The position numbers and the translations under genes are program-made. Positions 26,112-35,353 of a stretch of 64,000 nucleotides of DNA are shown in pieces. Origin of the DNA: Paenibacillus sp. FSL H8-0079. GTDB taxonomy: Bacteria; Bacillota; Bacilli; Paenibacillales; Paenibacillaceae. Position 1 is the stretch's first letter. Every line of letters begins with the position of its first letter. The notes below the pieces were generated by a model. That model was not told where the DNA came from, did not search any database, and saw only the letters and a program-made list of their open reading frames with translations. Location of the stretch: contig NZ_CP150300.1 in the NCBI RefSeq assembly GCF_037991315.1, forward strand, positions 3,844,001-3,908,000, read 5' to 3'.

Positions 26112-26449
26112 TAACTTTCTTCTCCCGCGGCAACACGCAGCATGACCTCACCCGTCATTGGACCATTATGAATGGTTACCGAATCGGGTTTATTGCTATA
26201 TAACATCTCGTACATCTGGCGTTTCCCAAACATACTGGACGTATGCAAATAGATCTCGCGCGGAAACAGTCCTTCTCGTACAATGGATGCCGCAACCTCA
26301 CCGCCATTGGGCGAATCCGGACCAAGTTCATAATCTAGCGACAAAATGTCCACGTCACCTTCTCTTAGCAGCATCAGGCACTCTTCTGCATTCGTTGCAA
26401 GAACAAATCCTTTCGGACACGCCCGATAGTCATCCAAAAAAACATGCAT
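26111..26449 (-). CDS. Small receiver-like protein (cyclic-phosphate-processing receiver family)
   Basis: 112 aa, a stand-alone receiver-like alpha/beta domain beginning MHVFLDDYRACPKGFVLATNAEECL, with the strand IDILSLDYELG. The Asp-Asp (6-7) and Asp39 positions match receiver acidic residues, but there is no output domain. I recall this N-terminus from the family annotated as cyclic-phosphate-processing receiver domain; that is from memory. It starts the overlapping four-gene unit with the thioredoxin-like, ABC and methyltransferase genes. Confidence 0.7.
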   Translation of the reverse strand: MHVFLDDYRACPKGFVLATNAEECLMLLREGDVDILSLDYELGPDSPNGGEVAASIVREGLFPREIYLHTSSMFGKRQMYEMLYSNKPDSVTIHNGPMTGEVMLRVAAGEES

Positions 26450-26468
26450 ACAATCGCTCCTCTCCCCA

Positions 26469-27317
26469 TTATAACCAGGAACGCATGAGCGCTATATCAT
26501 CATGGTGCGTTCCATCTTCGCCCGTTTCTGTCTCGAGCACAACAACCGCTTTTTGGAACTCAGGAGCAGTTAACAATGCTTTCATTGATTCATTTCCGAT
26601 ATACCCCTGTCCGATCCTCGCATGTCTATCCTTACACGATCCGGACGCATATTTGGAATCATTAAAATGTACAGCAGCAACCTCATCCCAGTATCCGAGC
26701 ACCTTGCCCTTTTTGAGCATCGCCGCTTCGTTGCCTGACGACCACATACCTGAAGCAAAAGCATGGCATGTGTCAAAACAAAAAGCAATATGCTCCGGAT
26801 ATCGGCTTAATTTGCGAATCTGTATCATTTCTTCCATTGTCGTGCCCATGGGGCCATGATCACCTGCCTGATTTTCAAGCAAAACTTTCGAATGACCATC
26901 CCAATTCTCCAAGGCGGTATCCAGACAATGAATGAGGTTCTGATAGCCCTCCAGCGGATCGCTCGTTTTGATATGTCCAAAATGGACCACTGTCCCGACA
27001 GAACCGCAAGCATTCGAAATTTCAAGATCATTGCGAATAGAAGCTATTGTAGCATGAAAGCCCGCCTCTCCACGGGTCATGCCCAACGCCGGATTCGTGG
27101 GATAGGGTGAATGTGCAATGGAAGCAAGTCCCTGCTGTTCACACCATTCCCTGCACTGCTCAGCATCCTTGAGGTCCAGACTTTTCAGACCAAGACTACG
27201 CGGGTTCTTCGGAAAATACTGAAACGCCGTTGCCCCCATCTCATACGCTCTCTTGGCTGACTGAAGAAATCCGCCTCTGGTGCTGACATGTGCCCCGATT
27301 CCGTTTTTAGGCCTCAT
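26469..27317 (-). CDS. nfo: Deoxyribonuclease IV (AP endonuclease)
   Basis: Zinc-dependent apurinic/apyrimidinic endonuclease of the Nfo TIM-barrel family, 282 aa, which cuts 5' of abasic sites in base-excision repair. Metal-ligand motifs seen: GAHVSTRGG near the start, HSPYPTNPA, VVHFGHI, LLENQAG, FDTCHAFASG, VHFNDSKYASGSCKDRHARIGQG and VLETETGEDG. The frame is open further upstream into mutM, but the ATG at 27317 gives the normal N-terminus and overlaps the glycosylase stop by 11 bases. Pairing with a glycosylase gene supports a shared repair role. Confidence 0.93.
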   Translation of the reverse strand: MRPKNGIGAHVSTRGGFLQSAKRAYEMGATAFQYFPKNPRSLGLKSLDLKDAEQCREWCEQQGLASIAHSPYPTNPALGMTRGEAGFHATIASIRNDLEISNACGSVGTVVHFGHIKTSDPLEGYQNLIHCLDTALENWDGHSKVLLENQAGDHGPMGTTMEEMIQIRKLSRYPEHIAFCFDTCHAFASGMWSSGNEAAMLKKGKVLGYWDEVAAVHFNDSKYASGSCKDRHARIGQGYIGNESMKALLTAPEFQKAVVVLETETGEDGTHHDDIALMRSWL

Positions 27318-28128
27318 GCTGGCATTTCGGACAGAAGAACGCCTTCTTGCCCGTAATTTCCACTCGTTCAATCGTTCCCCCGCAGCGCGGACAAGTCTCG
27401 CCTTCCCGGTCATATACGCGACACTGCTCGTCAAAGCTTCCTGTCTTCGTATCCCCCTGCATCAGTGGCATTTCCATATAACCACCCTCAGAAGCTGCTT
27501 CACGCAACACGGACTGCATCGAATGGAACAAGCGCTCCGTCAGTTCTGGTGAAGTCGCGATGTTCTGCGTTTTGGAGCTTGGTCTCAGACCGGCAGCAAA
27601 GGCAATCTCATCCGAATAACAGTTGCCGATCCCCGCAATAATATGCTGGTTCACCAACGTTGTCTTGAGCGTACCCCGACGACCTTTCAATAGGGAAGCA
27701 AACCGTTCCACGTTCATCCGTCGATCCAAAGGTTCAGGTCCAAGATCGGACATCGCCTCTTCGGTTTCTTTCGAAGTAAGCAGATGTAAATAACCCAAGC
27801 GCAGTCCAATGAAGAATAAAATGTGATCGCCAAACTGGATTTCCACCTGTGTGGAACGATCAGGACGTTCCTCTTCCGTGCCCCAGAAAATCATACCACC
27901 CAACATGAGGTGCAGCACCAGGCGTTTACCATTAGCCAAGTGGAAAATCAGATGCTTCGCTCGGCGCTCAACAAAAATGATGCGATTACCTGTAAGTTCA
28001 TTGATAAACAGATCAGGCTCCGTATTTATCGTTTTATCGCGGTTAATTACCACACCTGTAATCAGTAGATCAAGTATTTTCTCGGACAGCAAGGTCCGGT
28101 AATTTTCCATTTCCGGTAGTTCCGGCAT
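27307..28128 (-). CDS. Fpg/Nei-family DNA glycosylase
   Basis: Bifunctional glycosylase/AP lyase for oxidised bases, 273 aa. The N-terminus PELPEMENYRTLL carries the catalytic Pro2 and Glu3. The helix-two-turn-helix region (TLVNQHIIAGIGNCYSDEIAF) and the C-terminal zinc finger (CPRCGG ... FFCPKCQ) are intact. MENYR in place of the usual VETVR marks a branch different from standard MutM, so exact substrate preference is open. It lies 6 bases after the HAD phosphatase and overlaps nfo. Confidence 0.92.
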   Translation of the reverse strand: MPELPEMENYRTLLSEKILDLLITGVVINRDKTINTEPDLFINELTGNRIIFVERRAKHLIFHLANGKRLVLHLMLGGMIFWGTEEERPDRSTQVEIQFGDHILFFIGLRLGYLHLLTSKETEEAMSDLGPEPLDRRMNVERFASLLKGRRGTLKTTLVNQHIIAGIGNCYSDEIAFAAGLRPSSKTQNIATSPELTERLFHSMQSVLREAASEGGYMEMPLMQGDTKTGSFDEQCRVYDREGETCPRCGGTIERVEITGKKAFFCPKCQHEA

Positions 28129-28134
28129 CGTACA

Positions 28135-28944
28135 TTACCCCTTTTTGGAAGCTTGGTCTGCCTCTTGCGACAGCCACTCCATCAATTTATGCAAATCTTC
28201 AAACACATGATCAGGTCGAGCCTTCGCTGCTTGAATGTGTCCATCCATATTATCCCGTGTTGTCACACCGGTAAGTACCAACAGCGTCTCACACCCTGCT
28301 GCCACTCCAGCTGCAATATCGGTTCGCATATTATCTCCGATCACTGCCACTTCATGAGACGCCAGGTTTAGCCGGCTAATGGCTGACTTCATTATAACAC
28401 TCGATGGCTTGCCTATAACTGTAGGATGAACTCCGGTCGCGGCTTCAATTGCTGCTCCAATAGTCCCCGCCCCAGGTGTCAGTCCATCATCGGAAGGAAG
28501 CTGCAGATCCGGGTTGGTCATGATGAATTTTGATCCAGCATTAATCCACCTTAGCGCCTTAGTCAGTTTATGATAGGAAAATTCACGGTCAATCCCCTGT
28601 ATCACGTAATCTGGTGCATCGTCTGTCAGCTGCAATCCAGCTTCTTCTATGGCTTGCAGCAGTCCTGCTTCTCCAATACATGCCACTTTTGCACCCGGGG
28701 ACTCTTCAGCAACGTATTCAGCAGCAGCCACAGCAGAAGTACATACCTGTGACGCGTCCGCAGGTATCCCCATCCCGTTCAGATGATATGCCACGCCTTG
28801 TGGTGTACGGGATGAATTATTCGTTACGAATAAATACGGCTTTCCTAGCTCCTGCAGTGTTCGAATAAGCTGATCGGCTCCTTCGATACGATGTCTGCCA
28901 TGATAGAGCGTACCATCCAAGTCAATCAGATAGGCCTTAATCAC
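28135..28944 (-). CDS. NagD-like HAD-superfamily phosphatase (class IIA)
   Basis: 269 aa HAD hydrolase with motif I LIDLDGTLYHG, motif II LFVTNNSS, the class IIA cap, and the late motifs VIGKPSSVIM and VIGDNMRTDIAAGVAAGCETLLVLTGV. The length and cap match the NagD/YutF group, which dephosphorylates small phosphometabolites. The GTG at 28944 is chosen because AAAGGAA lies 7 bases before it; a GTG at 28953 is too close. It precedes the glycosylase by 6 bases and may share its transcript. Confidence 0.88.
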   Translation of the reverse strand: MIKAYLIDLDGTLYHGRHRIEGADQLIRTLQELGKPYLFVTNNSSRTPQGVAYHLNGMGIPADASQVCTSAVAAAEYVAEESPGAKVACIGEAGLLQAIEEAGLQLTDDAPDYVIQGIDREFSYHKLTKALRWINAGSKFIMTNPDLQLPSDDGLTPGAGTIGAAIEAATGVHPTVIGKPSSVIMKSAISRLNLASHEVAVIGDNMRTDIAAGVAAGCETLLVLTGVTTRDNMDGHIQAAKARPDHVFEDLHKLMEWLSQEADQASKKG

Positions 28945-29299
28945 ACACAGCACTTCCTTTCTTTATTCCATTAACTTTTCATAACCTTAATTATTTACCT
29001 TGTACTTAACGCGAACCTATGTATTCAGGCAAAAAATAACGGCTTGCTGACATATGCACACAACAAGTCGAACCGGATCGAACACCGACGGTTTAACTCG
29101 CGCGTCTTCTGTACAAGCTTGTCATTTCCTGCGCTTTCCCGGAAAATAATTTGAATCATTTCCCTCTTCATATTGCCCATCCTACACGCTTTCTGACCAG
29201 ATTGCAAAAGGGACCGCGGGAGTTCCTCTCCCTCAGTCCCGTGCAATTACCCGGTTCTTCATGTGGCGTGTTTAGCCGTGCACTGGTTCGCATTCTTCG
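28945..29299. other. Intergenic region between rnz and the HAD phosphatase gene
   Basis: 355 bases with the rnz terminator at its right end. One minus-strand frame (up to 73 codons, 29025-29246) is present, but its long form starts inside the terminator and no family is recognised, so it is not called. Promoter elements for the HAD-fpg-nfo unit are expected here, but no clear pair was found. Confidence 0.5.
29206..29241 (-). terminator. Intrinsic terminator of rnz
   Basis: On the minus strand GGGACTGAGGGAG pairs with CTCCCGCGGTCCC with small bulges, followed by TTTTG. Confidence 0.75.
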
Positions 29300-30238
29300 T
29301 TAAGATTCTTGCTTGCGATGCACAACAGGAATAAGCTGATGTTCGTTTGCAAGTCTGGTATTCGGGAATACGGACTGTGCCTCTTCCAAAAGTGGCTGCA
29401 GTTGATCCTCATCCTTATAACGTGAGCTGAAGTGAGTCATAATCAATTGCCCAACATTCGCCGCTCTAGCCGCTTCTGCCGCTTGTTTTGAAGTACTATG
29501 ATAGTACTCATGCGCTGTCTCGGCCAGATCATGCATGAATGTAGCTTCATGCACAAGCACATCTGCATTGATGGAAAGAGGCTGTACATTGTCACATGGA
29601 CGTGTATCACCCAATATGGTGATCACCATGCCGCGTTTTGGGACTCCCAATACATCTTCTGGACGAAGCGTCTGACCGTCATCCAGCGTAATGGTTTCTC
29701 CACGTTTCAGTCGGCCGAACAATGGGCCGGGTTTCAAACCATATTCCGCCATTTTGGCTGGGTCCAGGCTGCCTGGACGATCTTTTTCCGTGATCCGGTA
29801 TCCATAGCTGTCAATCCGATGCTCAAGCAAAGCAGCTTCCACGATAAAACTGTCATCCTCGAATAGGACGCCGCCCGTATGTTCCACAATATTTAAATCA
29901 TAGTTCACTCGGGATTGGCTAAGCTCCATCGTTGTACTAATCATTCGATCCGTACCTGGTGGACCATACACCGTTAATGGTGTGGTGCCACCTTGATAGG
30001 CTCTGCTCGAAAGCAGTCCTGGAAGACCAAATACATGATCACCATGCAGGTGAGTAATGAATATTTTCTCCAATTTGCTTAGTTTAAGCGGAGAACTTAA
30101 AATCTGGTGCTGCGTTCCTTCCCCGCAGTCAAACAACCACAAAGCTCTGCGCTCATCCAACATGCGTAGCCCAATGGAAGTTACATTCCGTTGAAGCGTA
30201 GGTACACCAGCATTAGTTCCCAGGAAATATAGTTCCAT
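29300..30238 (-). CDS. rnz: Ribonuclease Z
   Basis: Zinc phosphodiesterase that removes the 3' trailer of tRNA precursors, 312 aa. Metallo-beta-lactamase motifs seen are FDCGEGTQHQIL, THLHGDHVFGLPGLL (HxHxDH), GDTRPCDN and VHEATF, with LIMTHFSSRY near the C-terminus. The reading frame is open to 30283, but the ATG at 30238 (MELYFLGT) with GAGGTG 9 bases upstream gives the normal start. It follows metH, separated by a terminator. Confidence 0.94.
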   Translation of the reverse strand: MELYFLGTNAGVPTLQRNVTSIGLRMLDERRALWLFDCGEGTQHQILSSPLKLSKLEKIFITHLHGDHVFGLPGLLSSRAYQGGTTPLTVYGPPGTDRMISTTMELSQSRVNYDLNIVEHTGGVLFEDDSFIVEAALLEHRIDSYGYRITEKDRPGSLDPAKMAEYGLKPGPLFGRLKRGETITLDDGQTLRPEDVLGVPKRGMVITILGDTRPCDNVQPLSINADVLVHEATFMHDLAETAHEYYHSTSKQAAEAARAANVGQLIMTHFSSRYKDEDQLQPLLEEAQSVFPNTRLANEHQLIPVVHRKQES

Positions 30239-30265
30239 TCTGGATCGCACCTCTTTCTGTTGCCA

Positions 30266-30293
30266 GCAAAAAACCTCCGACAATGCGGAGGGC
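30266..30293 (-). terminator. Intrinsic terminator of metH
   Basis: On the minus strand CCTCCG pairs with CGGAGG (30286-30291 and 30274-30279), followed by T6. Confidence 0.8.
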
Positions 30294-30314
30294 TTTGCCT
30301 GACACTCTACTGAT

Positions 30315-33300
30315 TTATGCCTTTTCTACGTTAAAATACTTGGCTTGCGGATGGCTGAATACCATCGCTGATACGGATGCTTCAGGTTCCATCATGAAAC
30401 CTTCCGTCAATTCCACACCGATATCCTCAGGCTGTAGCAACTTGAACAACGGCCCTTGATCTTCCAAATCCGGACAAGCCGGATATCCAAAGGATACCCT
30501 GATCCCCTGATAGCGTGCACCGTGACGTTGCTTCATGGTCATCTGGGCAGAATCAGGGAATCCCCAGATATCTCTCATCATATGATGCACACGCTCAGCT
30601 AATCCCTCTGCTACTTCGAGTGCTACGGATTGCAGAGCATGCGAGCGAAGGTAATCCCCTTGATCTTTCCACGCTGTGGATAGTTCACGCACACCATGTC
30701 CGGCAGTAACAACCATGAAACCAACGTAATCCATCTGACCGGATTCAACAGGCTTCAGGAAGTCGGACAGGCATAGGAACGGCTCGACTTTTTGACGTGG
30801 GAACGTAAATGTATGCAAAATATTACTGGTATCCTTTGGATCATAAATAATGACGCTGTTACCACTGGACTGAGCCGGGAAGAAACGATATATGGCATGC
30901 GCCTGAATTATCCCGTCACGAACAGCTTCTTGCATAATATCATCCACGACTGCTTTTAGGTCGGTAGCCTTCTTGTCTCCTGAAGCAAGCAGTTGTTCTA
31001 CTGAACCGCGCAACCCCAGATGATGTCCAAGCAACATCTGCATGTTAACGTATGGCAGGATATGTGATAACGGATAGTTGCGCATCGTATGCCGCTCCAG
31101 ATCAGGCGGGACAAGTACCGGATGATCTACAGCGATATCCGAACGCTCCACTCGCGTAAGCTCAGGAAGAGCCTGAACAGCTACAGCACCTGAAGCATCA
31201 GCTTCTTTTTCAGCTTCCATCTCCAGTTGCATCACTTCACGTGTAACAGGATTCATCAATTTGTTCGCCAGATCCAGACCATCCATCGCATCTTTGGCAT
31301 ATACAACCATTCCGTTATATTCAGGACGGATACGATTTTTGGTGAATTTACGTGTCAACGCCGCTCCGCCAACCATAATAGGCACATCAATACCTGCTGT
31401 TCGCAAATCCTGAGCGGTAAGAATCATCTGTTGCGCTGATTTTACCAATAGACCCGAGAGGCCGATCGCATCGACTTTTTCTTCTCGGTATGCCTCAATG
31501 ATACGTTCTGGTGGTACTTTTATACCCAAATTAATGATACGGTAACCGTTATTGGACAGGATTATCTCTACCAGGTTCTTACCGATGTCATGCACATCGC
31601 CCTTGACCGTGGCCAGAATGATTTTGCCTTTAACCGAAGTTTCGTTCTTCTCCATGAACTGCTCCAGATATGCTACAGAAGCCTTCATGACTTCCGCACT
31701 CTGCAACACCTCAGCTACAATCAACTCATTGTTGTTGAAAAGACGACCTACTTCCTCCATACCCCGCATCAGTGGACCGTTAATCACTTGAAGTGCTGTG
31801 TATTTGGCAAGTGCCTGTTCGAGATCCGGCAGCAATCCTTCTTTGCTTCCTTCCACAACATATGAAGCGAGACGCTCTTCTAATGAAAGGTTCGAGATTT
31901 TTTCCTTCTTCTCAACCTTCTTGTTACGGAACGCCGCTACGAACGCCGCCAGTGTTTCATCATTCGTGTTATATAAAAGCTCTTCCGAGAGTCTGCGTTC
32001 TTCTTCCGGAATGGACGCATAACGCTCCAGTTTCTCTGTGTTTACGATGGCATAGTCGAGACCAGCTTTGGTACATTCATACAAAAATACAGAGTTCAGC
32101 ACTTCACGGCCTGCTTCAGGCAGTCCGAATGAAATGTTACTGATCCCGAGTATCGTATGACATTCTGGCATCGCTTCCTTGATCACTCTTATACCTTCAA
32201 TGGTTTCTTTGGCTGAACCGATGTACTGTTCATCTCCCGTACCTACCGGGAACACCAACGTATCGAAAATAAGGTCTTCTGGTTTGAGTCCGTACTTGTT
32301 CACCAGCAGATCGTAAGAACGTTTGGCTACGTCCAGCTTGTCCTCCCGGCTAATCGCCTGACCCCGTTCATCAATCGTTCCGACGACAACTGCACCACCG
32401 TACTTATGAAGTAACGGCGTGATCAGCTCAAATTTCTCTTCGCCATCCTCAAGGTTAATGGAGTTAATTATCGCCTTACCTTGAGAGTACTGGAGGGCCA
32501 GATCGATTACGGAAGCATCTGTCGTATCGATCATAAGTGGTACTTTTACTTTTTTCACAACCAGTTCAAGGAACTTCACCATGTCTTCAGACTCTTCACG
32601 GTCCGGGTCTTGTACACACACATCGACAATGTGCGCTCCATTTTTCACTTGAGCACGGGCAATTTCCGAAGCTTCTTCATATTTGCCTTCTACAATAAGC
32701 CGCTTGAATTTTCGTGATCCCAGCACGTTCGTACGCTCACCAACCATGTATGGACGATTGTCCTGTTCGATATAGATTGGTTCTATACCAGACAATGCAG
32801 GTGGATGTGTTCCGTTCATTTCTCTTGGGGGGTACTGGGCAAGTGTGTCGCGCATAGCCCGAATATGTGCAGGGGTTGTTCCGCAACATCCACCAGCAAT
32901 ATTCAACCAGCCCTGTTCGGCAAAAGCACCAATCTTCTGAGCCAGAGAGTCTGGTGACTCATGGTAATTACCGTTCTCATCCGGTAGACCCGCGTTCGGG
33001 TAACAACTAACGGCAACCGATGCCATTCCAGAAAGCGAGCGAATGTGATCACGCATGAACTCCGGACCTGTAGCACAGTTTAGTCCTACCGAAATTGGGT
33101 TAAGGTGTTCTAAGGATATATAAAAGGATTCGATGTTCTGACCCGCAAGGGTTGTTCCCATCGGTTCTATCGTTCCTGATATCATCAGGGGCAGTGTAAC
33201 ACCGCTCTGTTCAAAGGCCTGCTGGATTCCGATACTGCCTGCTTTTACATTGAGGGTATCCTGAGAGGTTTCGAGCAGTAGCGCATCAACGCCTCCCTCT

Positions 33301-33764
33301 ATTAAAGCAAGCGCTTGCTCCAAATAACTGTCGATAAGTTCCTGGAACGTTACACCACCAGTAACAGAAAGAGTTTTGGTTGTTGGTCCCATTGCACCTA
33401 CCACATAACGTGGAGATTCCGGTGTAGAGAAACGATCAACCGCAGCTTTCGCAATTCTGGCTGCTTCCAAGTTGATCTCGCGTGCCCGATCCTGAATATC
33501 GTATTCAGCAAGCACGACAGATGTCGCACCAAATGTGTTGGTTTCAATTAAATCGGCGCCGGCCTCCAGATATTCTTCATGAATGCGCTGGATTATCTCT
33601 GGACGAGTAAGTACTAACATTTCATTACATCCATCCAGATCTTCGCCGCCAAAATCTTCACCAGTCAGATCAACTTGTTGAATCATGGTCCCCATTGCAC
33701 CGTCGAGGATTAATATTCGTTGTTTTAATGCATCGTGTAGACTAATCTTATCCAATATCTTCAC
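30315..33764 (-). CDS. metH: Cobalamin-dependent methionine synthase
   Basis: Transfers the methyl group of 5-methyltetrahydrofolate to homocysteine via cobalamin; 1149 aa. The order is canonical. The homocysteine domain has GLNCATGPE and the zinc ligands GGCCGTTPAHI (about 291). The pterin-binding domain has RTNVLGSRKFKR and GISNISFGLPEAGRE. The cobalamin module carries DVHDIGKN (about 722, with the axial His). The C-terminal ~250 residues are the SAM-dependent reactivation domain (RYQGIRVSFGYPACPDLEDQ). No S-box or cobalamin riboswitch was seen in the 170 bases before it. Divergent from mtnD. Confidence 0.96.
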   Translation of the reverse strand: MKILDKISLHDALKQRILILDGAMGTMIQQVDLTGEDFGGEDLDGCNEMLVLTRPEIIQRIHEEYLEAGADLIETNTFGATSVVLAEYDIQDRAREINLEAARIAKAAVDRFSTPESPRYVVGAMGPTTKTLSVTGGVTFQELIDSYLEQALALIEGGVDALLLETSQDTLNVKAGSIGIQQAFEQSGVTLPLMISGTIEPMGTTLAGQNIESFYISLEHLNPISVGLNCATGPEFMRDHIRSLSGMASVAVSCYPNAGLPDENGNYHESPDSLAQKIGAFAEQGWLNIAGGCCGTTPAHIRAMRDTLAQYPPREMNGTHPPALSGIEPIYIEQDNRPYMVGERTNVLGSRKFKRLIVEGKYEEASEIARAQVKNGAHIVDVCVQDPDREESEDMVKFLELVVKKVKVPLMIDTTDASVIDLALQYSQGKAIINSINLEDGEEKFELITPLLHKYGGAVVVGTIDERGQAISREDKLDVAKRSYDLLVNKYGLKPEDLIFDTLVFPVGTGDEQYIGSAKETIEGIRVIKEAMPECHTILGISNISFGLPEAGREVLNSVFLYECTKAGLDYAIVNTEKLERYASIPEEERRLSEELLYNTNDETLAAFVAAFRNKKVEKKEKISNLSLEERLASYVVEGSKEGLLPDLEQALAKYTALQVINGPLMRGMEEVGRLFNNNELIVAEVLQSAEVMKASVAYLEQFMEKNETSVKGKIILATVKGDVHDIGKNLVEIILSNNGYRIINLGIKVPPERIIEAYREEKVDAIGLSGLLVKSAQQMILTAQDLRTAGIDVPIMVGGAALTRKFTKNRIRPEYNGMVVYAKDAMDGLDLANKLMNPVTREVMQLEMEAEKEADASGAVAVQALPELTRVERSDIAVDHPVLVPPDLERHTMRNYPLSHILPYVNMQMLLGHHLGLRGSVEQLLASGDKKATDLKAVVDDIMQEAVRDGIIQAHAIYRFFPAQSSGNSVIIYDPKDTSNILHTFTFPRQKVEPFLCLSDFLKPVESGQMDYVGFMVVTAGHGVRELSTAWKDQGDYLRSHALQSVALEVAEGLAERVHHMMRDIWGFPDSAQMTMKQRHGARYQGIRVSFGYPACPDLEDQGPLFKLLQPEDIGVELTEGFMMEPEASVSAMVFSHPQAKYFNVEKA

Positions 33765-33934
33765 CCCCGCAAAACGTTAAATCTTAGTTTAACAGAAACT
33801 AACTTAATGTGAAAGATCGGGTTTGCTCCCGAAAGATGGCGGGTTTGCTCGAATATGAACGGAATTTGAGAATCGACAAAAACAGAGCAATCCGATATAA
33901 TTCAATTAAACCAAGTGGAAAAGAGGGAAAGAAC

Positions 33935-34480
33935 ATGGCTGAAATTGTAATCCGAAATACGAACGAACGCATCACTGGTGACGAAAACGTTCGAAATTTC
34001 TTGAACAAATACGAAGTATTATATGAGAAGTGGGACGCATCCAAACTGAACACGGATCTGCAAAATAACTTTGGATTGACTGATGATCAGAAAACCGAGG
34101 TTTTGGAAACTTACGATTATGAAATTAGAGATTTGGCTGCACGTCGTGGATACCAGATCTGGGATGTCATCACGCTGTCCGAACAAACACCAGATATCGA
34201 AGAAAAGCTGGCCAAGTTCGAAGAGATCCACACCCACGCTGAAGATGAAATCCGCGCCATTGTCGCTGGTAAAGGAATCTTTGTTATCAAATCTACAGAT
34301 GATGTGGGCTACTTTAATGTAGAACTGTCTCCTGGGGACGTCATCTCTGTACCTGAGAATACACCGCACTTCTTTACTTTAATGGAAAACAAACAAATTA
34401 TTGCTGTACGTCTGTTCATCGAAAAAGATGGCTGGATTGCAGATCCATACCCTGATCCTACATTTATCAAACAAGCCTAA
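33935..34480 (+). CDS. mtnD: Acireductone dioxygenase
   Basis: Metal-dependent cupin of the methionine salvage pathway, 181 aa, which oxidises acireductone to the keto-acid precursor of methionine. The metal ligands fit: His99, His101 and Glu105 in HTHAEDE, and His145 in NTPHFF. The frame is open from 33809, but the ATG at 33935 is preceded by AAGAGGGAAAG and gives the family N-terminus. It is alone, without the other mtn genes, and divergent from metH, so two methionine-forming routes share one intergenic region. Confidence 0.93.
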   Translation: MAEIVIRNTNERITGDENVRNFLNKYEVLYEKWDASKLNTDLQNNFGLTDDQKTEVLETYDYEIRDLAARRGYQIWDVITLSEQTPDIEEKLAKFEEIHTHAEDEIRAIVAGKGIFVIKSTDDVGYFNVELSPGDVISVPENTPHFFTLMENKQIIAVRLFIEKDGWIADPYPDPTFIKQA

Positions 34481-34508
34481 CACTCTCGTGTGACGACTTG
34501 CTTAACCA

Positions 34509-34537
34509 AAACCCCTGTTCAATTGAACAGGGGTTTT
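34509..34537 (+). terminator. Intrinsic terminator between mtnD and gntR
   Basis: AAACCCCTGTTCAATTGAACAGGGGTTTT is a near-perfect palindrome. It stands between convergent genes and can act in both directions. Confidence 0.85.
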
Positions 34538-34576
34538 CGCATATGCATATGGAGAGTATCATACAACATCGGTGCA

Positions 34577-35251
34577 TTATATAAAATAATGCGGGTATTT
34601 CGCTTTTATCGATTCCTGTTCAATAACAACCAGTCTGAGATGAGCTTCCATCACCTGAACCGCTTGCTCCGTCTTACGCTCTGTGATAAGTCGATAAATC
34701 TCTTTGTGTTGTGAGATAATGACCTCCAGGTTGGAGTCTTCCGCTAGACGTAATAAACGCAACCGATTAAACGGGATGTTCAACTGTTGCAACATTTTCC
34801 ACGTTCGCAGCTTACCTGTGCCCTGAAACAAAATCTGGTGAAACTCTTCATCCAGTTCAAACAGTCGATAGAAATTGTTTTTCCCTATACATACTTCCTG
34901 CATTGCAATGTTGGTTTCGAGTCTGAATCTGAACTCTTCAGGAAAAGAAGCGCAAGCCAATGTCACGATTTCCTTCTCCATCTTTTCCCGCATGAACCTG
35001 CCTTCTTCCACATGCTCCAGATTGATATGAGAGACTATTGTTCCACTCTGTGGAATAATGTCCAACAGTTCTTCTTCAGCAAGTTTCATGAATGCTTCTC
35101 GCACGGGTGTTCTGCTCACCTGCAGTTCATCTGCAATCTCTTTCTCTGAAATCTTGGTACCAGGCTTAAGTTCCAGATGAAGAATTCGTTCTTTTAACAG
35201 ATTATATGAATATGCTCTGGTCGAGCCTCTTATTTTTTGATTAAGTGACAT
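34577..35251 (-). CDS. GntR-family (FadR/FCD) transcriptional regulator
   Basis: 224 aa. The N-terminal winged helix (about 10-78) has RILHLELKPGTKISEKEIADELQVSRTPVREAFMKLAEEELL. The C-terminal all-helical part fits an FCD ligand domain. It is the last gene after the sugar importer genes and probably regulates them. A 14-bp inverted repeat lies directly upstream and could be its operator. The effector is unknown. Confidence 0.88.
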   Translation of the reverse strand: MSLNQKIRGSTRAYSYNLLKERILHLELKPGTKISEKEIADELQVSRTPVREAFMKLAEEELLDIIPQSGTIVSHINLEHVEEGRFMREKMEKEIVTLACASFPEEFRFRLETNIAMQEVCIGKNNFYRLFELDEEFHQILFQGTGKLRTWKMLQQLNIPFNRLRLLRLAEDSNLEVIISQHKEIYRLITERKTEQAVQVMEAHLRLVVIEQESIKAKYPHYFI

Positions 35252-35296
35252 GCCTAGACCTCTTTCTCTCAGCCGTATTCATTTATCTTAGCACAA

Positions 35297-35334
35297 ATTA
35301 CCGTTCCACTTAAATATCGGAGTGAAACGGTAAT
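35297..35334. repeat. Inverted repeat between the solute-binding protein and gntR genes
   Basis: ATTACCGTTCCACT (35297-35310) and AGTGAAACGGTAAT (35321-35334) are complementary over 14 positions with one G-T type mismatch, around a 10-base AT-rich centre. It could be an operator for the GntR protein or an mRNA-processing hairpin; a good T-tract is missing. Confidence 0.6.
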
Positions 35335-35353
35335 TCGAACAGCGTTAGCTTTG

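Noticed and set aside
29025..29246. Minus-strand frame of up to 73 codons between rnz and the HAD phosphatase gene
   Set aside because: Its long form begins in the rnz terminator, internal ATGs have weak ribosome sites, and the sequence matches no family I know.
33765..33934. S-box or cobalamin riboswitch between metH and mtnD
   Set aside because: No conserved aptamer segments were seen in the 170 bases on either strand.
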